Below, in pieces: positions 56,452-64,000 of a stretch of DNA of 64,000 nt. The stretch spans positions 1,178,001-1,242,000 of the forward strand of contig JAPWGK010000008.1 of NCBI GenBank assembly GCA_029641185.1, written 5' to 3'. The position numbers and the translations under genes were made by a program. Under the pieces are notes generated by a model. The model ran no database searches and had not been told where the DNA came from. It saw nothing but the letters and a program-made list of their open reading frames with translations. Numbering within the stretch: the first letter of the stretch is position 1; each line of letters starts with the position of its first letter. This DNA comes from Pseudofabraea citricarpa (taxonomy: Eukaryota; Ascomycota; Leotiomycetes; Helotiales; Dermateaceae).

Positions 56452-57768
56452 TCATTTTTTCGGGCTTTTCAAAACTATTATCTTCTTTGGGCGGAATGTC
56501 TGGTTGAAGTGCATAGCAAAAGCACGAGTGAACGCAATCCAAGCCAAGCTTGCATAAAACACAGAAAAGTTGGTGTAGCCGATAGCGTAGATAACCAGGA
56601 GGCCGAAGAAAAAGACGACTGATCTAGGTACGATGAATCCTGCGCAGTAGATATACGTCAGTGATTATCTTCTTATCTCCTTTATCTCTGCGGACAAGTC
56701 ACACAGGCGCGATGAACTTACACATACCAATGAAAGATTCGGCTTCATCCTCTATCTCCTCATCAATGCCAGAGGGAGGGGTGGGGTTAGGAGGCTCAGA
56801 GCCACTTCCCCCAGACTCTGTATTGGACTCAGAAGAATCATTGCCATCGTCGCCGTATGGGTTATGATCAAATTCATCATCGCCATCATCAGCATCCTCA
56901 CTCTCATCCAAGTCATCAGGCATATTGTCAGGCGTATAATTGATCCAACCAAGTTGGTCATTGGATTCAGAGGATTCTCCCGCTCCATTATTGGCATCTA
57001 AAAAATCAGTAATGGTCGGTACTTTGAATGCAGATGCATGAATCCCTGGCTCGGAACTCTTCTGAAAATCATTCACCCTCTTGCTTAAAAGCCAGATCAA
57101 GTCAGATTTTGGGTTGTCTCGAGTAAGTTTTGCAAGCCTATCTTTCAACGGCAAGCCCTCGAAAATATTCACGAGACGTGCATAGTACCGGCTTGACATT
57201 CTGGAAGTAGGTACCGTCCGGTGGAACAAATCCCAGGCTATTTTGTTCCAGAGCTCGTCGTCGTTCTTGCACATCACCCTTTGGACCTTGGAGATCTGGT
57301 GTGTGGTTTTGCTGTTTCTCATCTCCATCTTTGCCAGTCTGTTCTGTAATTGGCTCATTTTGGAATCCATATTTGTGAGTTGACCTTGTAACTTTTTGAC
57401 CTGTACCTCCAAGCTGTCCGCCTGCGCAAACCTTATCTTGTCAGCGCGAGCCCTTCCAGCTTTCGATTTGGCGTAATGGTTCTTCAACTCCGCCATGTGA
57501 TGTCTTCCATCGCTTTTGGTTTCGCTAAGATAGCCCTCCATATTCGCTTGATTCTGAGGCTGTGCTATTCTCTTCTCCGGGTCCTGAGCCTTCTGTCACA
57601 ATTGTTAGTGTTAGTTCTCGGTATTGGGATTAAAATTATTACCAATAACTTCTTCTCCCGATTGAGATGATGATTGTTCGCTGTTTTGGGTTTGCTTGTG
57701 TTCTTAACAAATGCCTCATCAATACAGATGGTAGAAGGATCCACCGAGTCGCTCGGTATGGTCTTCAT
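56452..57768 (-). CDS. Coiled-coil protein with acidic linker and C-terminal membrane anchor
   Basis: Exons 57768-57643, 57592-56728 and 56639-56452 give 392 aa. The N-terminus is polar (MKTIPSDSVDPSTICIDEAF). A heptad-rich coiled coil lies at about 80-125 (SLEVQVKKLQGQLTNMDSK and LQNRLAKMEMRN). A folded helical part (DELWNKIAWDLFHRTVP) is followed by a Ser/Asp/Glu-rich linker with 'DDLDESEDADDGDDE'. Two adjacent hydrophobic segments come next (VVFFFGLLVIYAIGY and FYASLAWIAFTRAFA), and a basic tail KKIIVLKSPKK ends the protein. The last exon is needed to create the anchor; without splicing the frame ends just after 56728. This looks like a fungal-specific membrane tether of unknown role. Confidence 0.75.
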
Positions 57769-59798
57769 TGTTTGCTGTAGGATTGTTGTTGGGTGACGAG
57801 CAAGGACTGAAAGAAAGCACGAGCACGAGGCCTATTTATGAATTTTTGGACTGTGCAGTCTACATTCTGTTAGGGCTACTAGCTAATCCTCGTCTATATA
57901 ATCTAGCCACGTTTGGTGGTTTGCTTTAGTAGTTGTGGCCATGTCCTGTTGTAGAAGTTTAGCGAGAGTCCGGTTCGTCCTGGTCAGGTTTCAGCCAACA
58001 GAAGTCAAGAATTTAGTGCGAAAATTAAAATAGGGTCTAGGAAGCTGCAATTTATAACGGCCTAGTATCTTTTTGCTGTCTGGATTTGTAGTACGCTATA
58101 AGTATTTCCGATTTGGGCATGGGATTGCTCGCTTATCCTATAACTTACTTCTTTATGGCAGTAGATGTAACAGGGGTAGTTAGCACATTGTTGAACCTAG
58201 TGGGGAAATGATATATTTGAAGGTTTTAAGCTACTTGATGGCATTAGGTTCGTACAAAGTGTTATATTACAAGGGGGGATGTGGATTATCATAGTGAAAG
58301 GAGAATAAATGAGGCTGTGCATGGGAAATCTTGCTTAATATAAGACCTTGACTACCTTGTGAATCTAAACCTCGATAGGCAATAAGTTTGAGCCTAACTA
58401 CGCAGACTCCTAAGTCTTCGAACTTTTTGCCATGCAGATTCAATCCTTCCCTCAAGGTTTCTTAGCCGAATTTGGCTCCTCTATGTCCGTACAGTGACTT
58501 AGGTACCTTTCTGACTTTTTATAATCAATACCATGATTCAAGTATCATTTCAGACACTCCCTTCATGCTCCTCTTTCCACGCACATAAATACCAACCTAT
58601 TCCGCAATTTCAGATTCAAGACTAGTCATTGGAAATTCTATATAACCGCAGAAAGAAAAACAAAGTGAGGTTGACCGTAGCTGACTTTAATTCCAATACA
58701 TCCATCTCTCACGCTCAACTTCATACCAATGATGACTCTTTACACCTTACCCATCAAAGCCCCACTTTATAAGATTCCGTTGCCATTCCAAACTCTGTTG
58801 TCACTCATCCACGAAGCTAAAAATTCCCTAGAAACCTAATTATCGACAGACCATGCTAAGCATAGATAGTTATCCAGGTGCCAGCGAGCCGCTAGCAACC
58901 CGTCTAGGCAAACTCTCCTGATATGGTTTCGATGCTTTGAAACTCCATAGGCATGACTTGCGCTGAGAAGTGGTTGGAAAAGAAGGGTGGTTAACTCAGT
59001 TGAAGAAAATATGATATAGTGCTTGAAAGGACGCAGATGGGAGGGCTGAGTAAAGTAAAGTTCCCCAGGATTCCTTTCTAGACAAGAAACAAGTTTTCCA
59101 TGGCTACTAAATTACGAACCCAAAATTTCAAACTCACCTTACCCAGCATGAGACACGTTTCTTGACACAACTCCTCCTCTCGGTAAGCGAGCTGGAAGTA
59201 TCCGCAGAGGTTCCAGACTGGTCCATCAAGGCATTCATTCTGTACTTTCTTTCCTTCTAAGTACATACCAGAAGGTCATCTACTTTTTTTGGTACACGTG
59301 CCGAGTTTAGCGTAGAATATATCAAGGTTCGTCTAAGTGGCCCACGCCAGGACCAGCGCTAGAAGCCAAAAGTCCTCAAGGTAGAAGGAGACGAGCACGA
59401 GCACGAGCACGAAGGGACGGCCGAAATTGAATTGTAATAAAATTAGCTGCCCCACTATGGAGGGTAGATGTCTTTCTTCTTCATCGCACGGTGTACTAGC
59501 CCCCACTCCTGCTCTAAACCCAATCGATGTTCGAACAGATATTATTCTCGAATCATTATATCCACAATTTCTAAATCTATCTAGGTTAATCACCTTATAG
59601 ATCTATCTGTCTATGCCTGCTCGTCACCATTTATTATTCGTCGTATAAACCAGCATATCTTGCCCAGCCCACCAAAAGATGACACGAGGCAAGGCCAGGA
59701 AAGGCAAGGCCGTTAACCAAAAGCCCAAATCCAAAAAAAATTATATACAAGAAACCTCCCCCATTCCCACTCCCATTTCGTTAAACTTCCCAACCAAC
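57769..59798. other. Gene-poor 2.0 kb
   Basis: No confident gene. A minus-strand segment near 59110-59266 contains a cysteine-spaced stretch (ECLDGPVWNLCGYF, EEELCQETCLM) that could be a relic of a small secreted protein, but no signal peptide is attached. Confidence 0.45.
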
Positions 59799-61084
59799 TC
59801 ACCTGATGACTTTTCGGTACGCATCTCTCCTCGAGATGCCCACCTCACTAAGCACGACCTGCTGCCCGCCAGTGATAGAGCCGGGACCAAAATCGGGCTC
59901 TCCACCCAGACTGCCAAAGATATCGCCGATGTAGTTAGTAGGCTGAACGCCAGCGTGGAAGCAGTCCTGCCAACCCTGCAGGATACCGCGGACGATCGGG
60001 GTGCCAGCGAGGTAGATATTCTGGATGGCGGGGGTGAAGGCGCCCTGGTCAGCGTAGAGCAGGTTATCCTCGGACGAGAGGCCTGGGTAGGGGCGGTCGA
60101 AGTCGGAAGCGGTGCGCATGATGATGATGCGCGAGAAGTCGACGAGGCCCGAGAGGGCGGCGCGCATCAGCGACTCGAGCGTCGCGTTGTCTTCTTGCGC
60201 CGTCATGCAGTACGTCCCCGACCCGTTGGTGAAGAGGGACGTCGTGTTCTCGAAGGCCTCGCCCAGCAGCGTGCCTGAGAAATATACATCCGACGTCGCT
60301 ACGTCGCAGGTGATGATGCTCGGCTCGTGCGTGGCTGCTTGGTACATGGTTACGTTCTTGTCCGTGTAGTGGGCGCGGTAGGCGATGGCGGCTGATGAGT
60401 CGTTCAGTGTTGCGGTGGATGCGAAGGAGACGGCTATGTCACGGAGCGCTTCGTTCACTTCGAAGACTTCAGTGCCGTAGATGCTCGTTGGATACTCGTC
60501 TGGTGCGTTGGAGCCTTGTGCGAAGTATCCCGTGCTCCAGTTGGAGGGCATATCACGAACGTCGAATTCATATTGCAGTGCGACTTGGACTGCGTACTTG
60601 CTGAACGCTACATCGGCTATGGATCCGTATTTTGGATTGACACCAGCGATTCCGGCGATCAGGAAATATGTCTTGGTGAGGTCGAATGCTGGGGAGAGCA
60701 TCAGACTAGAAACCGTGGCGGCGGCATTAATCTCTGATTCCCCAGTGGTAAATTGACAGACGGAACCATCGGCCAGATAATGAGCATCTGGAAAGAGAGG
60801 AGAGAAGCCTGGAACACTAATATTTTGTGCTAACAGATCCCCAATCGATCCTTCAGTCTCAGAATTGTCATACCAAATATCCGCTTCGGGTGTGAACTAT
60901 AAGACATCAATACGGATGTTCATGTAACCAATTAAACTGAGCTTACCATGCTAATGATGAAGACTTTAGGAGAGATCTTTCCTGACTTTGAAATAGTATC
61001 GTTGTCATATTTCTTCTCCCATACTGGAGTAGCTGTGACAAGTGCCGCACTCGCAAGAGCACTAGCGACGACAGAGAAATGCAT
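59799..61084 (-). CDS. Secreted NUP-family purine nucleoside permease-like protein
   Basis: Exons 61084-60947 and 60896-59799 give 411 aa; the 50-bp intron is phase 0. A hydrophobic signal-like start (MHFSVVASALASAALVTATP) is followed by KVFIISMFTPEADIWY. Then come VPGFSPLFPDAHYLADG, FDLTKTYFLIAGIAGVNP and the NUP core YAVQVALQYEFDVRDMP. PF06516 (NUP, purine nucleoside permease) describes this family, which shares features with nucleoside phosphorylases; fungal members are often secreted despite the permease name. Many N-glycosylation sequons (NDS, NVT, NAT, NGS) fit export. An antisense open frame (59679-60278, plus) is a shadow. Confidence 0.9.
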
Positions 61085-62407
61085 CTCAACGTGATTGGAA
61101 CTTGAAACAGATCACAAAGATATATAAGGGGTGTGTAATAACGCGCTTGAAAACAGAAAGAAAGGGAATGAAAACTTATTTATATTTTCCCAGCCATGAT
61201 CGGTACCAAAAGCTTATCCTACCACTTTTACAGAAGCCACCCTTGGCCCTGGCGGGGTAAGTAGGATGCAAGATACCAGGTGTTGATGCACAGTTCACGA
61301 GGTGGTCCGGAGTATTGAAATGGCAGGGAAAGGCCAATGACAAAACGGTACTCGCCGATGCCCATACTGATTCTTGTATGGAGAGGTAGTGGAAGGGGGA
61401 GAGTGACACATCCCAATGATGTCAAGAAACCATGATATGGTATCTTTATCCTTGGAGGAAGCGGTCCTATTACTTATTAAAGAAAAAGGAGTGGCTCCAA
61501 ATTTCATCGCCGAGATACCGGGTCCAAGTCGGCACTTTGTCGATCCCGTTGCTTGCTTAAATCAAGGATTCGTCTCCATGTCAACTGTCAAGAGAGTCGA
61601 AGATCCACACCGAGTAGTTGATCTTGTGAAGGTCGGCGAAAGTGCCTCGATGTTGAATTGAGCAATGTTGAGGTATCCAAGACAATGGTAGATATGTACT
61701 TTATCCCCGGCCTCGTGAAATAGCAAGGTAACGAACCACGACACCACATTGATAAGGATCTGCAATCGCATCATGAGCACGAGGAAGAGCTTGTCAAAGC
61801 CTCGTCATCATCGACTCCACGCTGGAGATGAGAGAGATAAGGAGAATTGGTCTCGGCAATTCAAAGCAAGCGACCGCTGAATTAGTAAATTGACATGGAG
61901 GTCTTCGGTCCTCGCCAAAGGGAAGCTTTGGTAGAAAGTGAAAATGTACTTGCTCTGCGAATGCCTGTGCCAAATTTTGCGACAAATCTTGTACTCGAAG
62001 AGATCTGGTCATTCAGTCTTAGAATTGCTTGCAGGCAGGACGCAGATCTGCTGCTCTGACCGATCTTCTGGAACCACAGATGCAGCAACCCGCCGCCATG
62101 GAAAATGCAAGGACCCGCAAGAGGAGTTGGTCAAACCATGGTTCTGGAATGACCGAGAGGAGATGACAGACAAAGAGTTAGCGAAAGACTACATACCTAG
62201 GTAATCAATCGGACCAAGTGATTGCGTGTGTCAATAACAATATTATTATTTAAGAGCTTCAACCCCAATGCACACTGCCGCTTATCAGCATACCACTCAA
62301 CGCAAAGAAAGACCGATTGCGAAAAAATGCCCGAGAATGCCGGCCCTACCACCACCAAGAGAAGACCGCCAAAGACCTGTGCGCCGATGCTTTTTAAAAC
62401 CGCATTA
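61085..62407. other. Intergenic, no confident gene
   Basis: Several short open frames on both strands, about 60-90 codons, without known motifs. A weak minus-strand run (LPRPILLISLISSVE, FHEAGDKVHIYHCLG) might be degraded coding DNA, but frames shift repeatedly. Confidence 0.45.
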
Positions 62408-64000
62408 CTAGATCTCCCAGACCCAATCACGCCCTCTGGGACACAAGATGCCTCTTTTGTTTCCTACCGTCAGAATGAGGGTGTGGACTGCTGCAAATAA
62501 CATGACAGTCCTCCACCTCCATTTCATGCGCAGTCCTAGTTCTAAAGCGGCCAAGATAATGAGAGGATATCCTATTACAGGCCTCGGGACCACCGGAAAA
62601 CACGAACTAGTTAATGAATAAACCTTGGCTAGAAAGATAGCCAGCTTTGCCAGAAAAGTTAAAGTTGGGGCATTTACTTCGCCCCATGAATACATGTAGT
62701 GTCTATACACTGTTATGCGATTCATGAACGAAGAGAAGGGCGTAGATGGGGGAGCCATCAGGAGTGGTGGTGAGTTTGTTTTCAGTATAGAGACTTCAGA
62801 TTCATTTTGAAGTTGTTCATTTGGAGACGCCAATGGTGACCCATCTGACGATGCTTCTTCAATGTAGGCCGATGACCGCACTCTTCGTGGTTCTACTCAT
62901 GTTAGCCATCGAAGAAATAATCGTAAATTGAGTGAAGTATACCTTTTACCGGACTTGCAGGTGGCATAGGAGAATCGATGGAATGAATTCTCCTTGATGC
63001 GAGCCCAGTATTACCAGCATGCCTTCCATGCTGTGTTGGATTCTCGAGGCCTTTCTCGGTCCTCAACGCATGAAGAATCTCAGCAGCACTTGGCCGGTTG
63101 CCAGGATCAAGAGCGAGAAGTCTCTTCAAAAAATCATAAAGTTGATTTGGTAATTCAGGTCGTTCTCGCCGTTCATCTTGGAAGCCGGTCCACATACTGA
63201 TTTCGGCCCTCAGCGTATCTAAATCTTCAAATTCCTCCTGGATGTTATCAGCACTCTTGTATGGCAGTCGGCCAAAACACATGAAATAAAGGATCATCCC
63301 CAAACTGAAAATATCAGACTTGGTGGTAAAGTTTCCATACCGACCTGAAGAATCTTGTTTCAAAACTTCAGGTGCGCAATAAGAAATGGTACCCGTAGAG
63401 CCGGTTGATTTTCGAACGACATTCTCAGCCTGAACCTCCCCAAAATCACTAATCAGGCATCGAAACTCATTGCCATCCCTGTGCAGCAAGCAGTTACTAG
63501 GTTTGAGATCTCGATGAATGTAATTCGAGGCGTGGAGGTGTGCCAATCCAGATGTGATATCTTTGAAGAACGAATAGATTTCTTCGAAAGTTAATTTTCG
63601 CGTCGATCGCATATCCGGACGATCAGATTTCCCTCTAGACCTCCTTCGCATTTGCGCTTTCAGCTGCTCAGTCGTCGACGTTATGACAGGTCCAGGACCT
63701 GCTATGTAGTGTAGCAAATCTCCAGAGTTGCAGTATTGCTGAAGAATGAAGGCGCATGGTATTGAAGGACCAAAACGATTCAGTTTGACGTCCTCGAGCC
63801 AGACATGGCGGTATGAGACTAAGTTGGGGTGGGAGAGTCCCTGAAGAAGCTGGACTTCAATTAAGACCTTCTCCAACCAAGCATGATCATCTCCCACCGG
63901 AACTCGTTTGCATGCGAATTGACCTAGTTCCATAAGTATTCACTCTTTATTTTGAAGCCTTGTACGAACCTAATGACACACGATCAAGCTCATGTCTAAC
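62408..64000 (-). CDS. IKS1: IKS1-type serine/threonine protein kinase, 5' end beyond the window
   Basis: Visible exons are 64000-63970 (partial), 63923-62943 and 62892-62408, with introns of 46 and 50 bp. The first partial exon, VRHELDRVSL, joins directly to GQFACKRVPVGDDHAWLEK, supplying the ATP lysine of subdomain II. The catalytic loop is IHRDLKPSNCLLH. The DFG segment is ISDFGEVQAEN, the APE segment is YCAPEVL, and FSLGMILYFMCFGRLPY is subdomain IX. The last exon (RRVRSSAYIEEASSDG onward) carries hydrophobic helices near its end (PRPVIGYPLIILAALELGL, VMLFAAVHTLILTVGNK). A C-terminal membrane region is what I expect of fungal Iks1 kinases. All catalytic residues are present. The glycine loop is outside the window. 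Family membership is by overall resemblance, so the symbol is moderately confident. Confidence 0.85.

Noticed and set aside
59679..60278. 199-codon plus-strand open frame
   Set aside because: Mostly antisense to NUP coding sequence. The product is repetitive after the first 45 residues, and the NUP frame has family motifs and a signal peptide.

Overview
This is a window of nuclear DNA from a filamentous ascomycete (Pezizomycotina). The genes carry 46-90 bp GT-AG introns with CTAAC/CTGAC-type branch points. Their families are typical of such fungi: Zn(II)2Cys6 regulator, Fungal_trans_2-type regulator, NUP-type nucleoside permease, IKS kinase, SRPK-like kinase, and giant ankyrin proteins. A large AT-only block carries the dinucleotide signature of repeat-induced point mutation (RIP). 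A leotiomycete is my guess; the class cannot be fixed by reading alone. I joined exons by hand. Most spliced models close exactly in frame, which is the main support for them.

Left accessory arm (1-5.1 kb): the 5' end of an Hsp70-like ATPase leaving the window, a dynamin/AIG1-like P-loop GTPase, a possible ankyrin exon relic, and a fungal-specific protein ending in three 21-residue repeats. After 1.7 kb without genes come a 12-bp minisatellite, a 55-bp tandem repeat that decays by transitions only, about 75 units of TAA, and a RIP-saturated AT island (about 7.5-11.9 kb) made of degraded repeats.

Middle (12-33 kb): a GNAT acetyltransferase, gene-poor AT-biased DNA, an AT-hook plus single-membrane-span protein with paired ACGCGT boxes upstream, a short-chain dehydrogenase, a four-span membrane protein, and a 2,567-residue protein with N-terminal membrane spans, about 39 ankyrin repeats and a C-terminal ZZ zinc finger. 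Another gene-poor gap precedes an SRPK-like kinase and an F-box-like protein.

Right part (34-64 kb): three paralogous genes (34.2-37.5, 48.3-51.6 and 52.2-55.5 kb) encode about 1,000-residue proteins. Each has an N-terminal 2-oxoglutarate/Fe(II) dioxygenase-like domain whose HxD metal motif is lost in all three copies, although the distal His and Arg remain. They share five introns in identical phases, ACGCGT boxes 180-230 bp upstream, and SUMO-interaction-like acidic ends. Between the first and second copy lies a possible small metabolic group: a PhyH dioxygenase, a Zn2Cys6 regulator and a mitochondrial-looking dehydrogenase, followed by a small Cys-rich secreted protein. The right end holds a coiled-coil/tail-anchored acidic protein, a secreted NUP-family permease-like protein, and an IKS1-type kinase leaving the window.

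The strongest candidate for an undescribed system is the family of three degenerate dioxygenase-fold proteins. The TM-ankyrin-ZZ giant is second.
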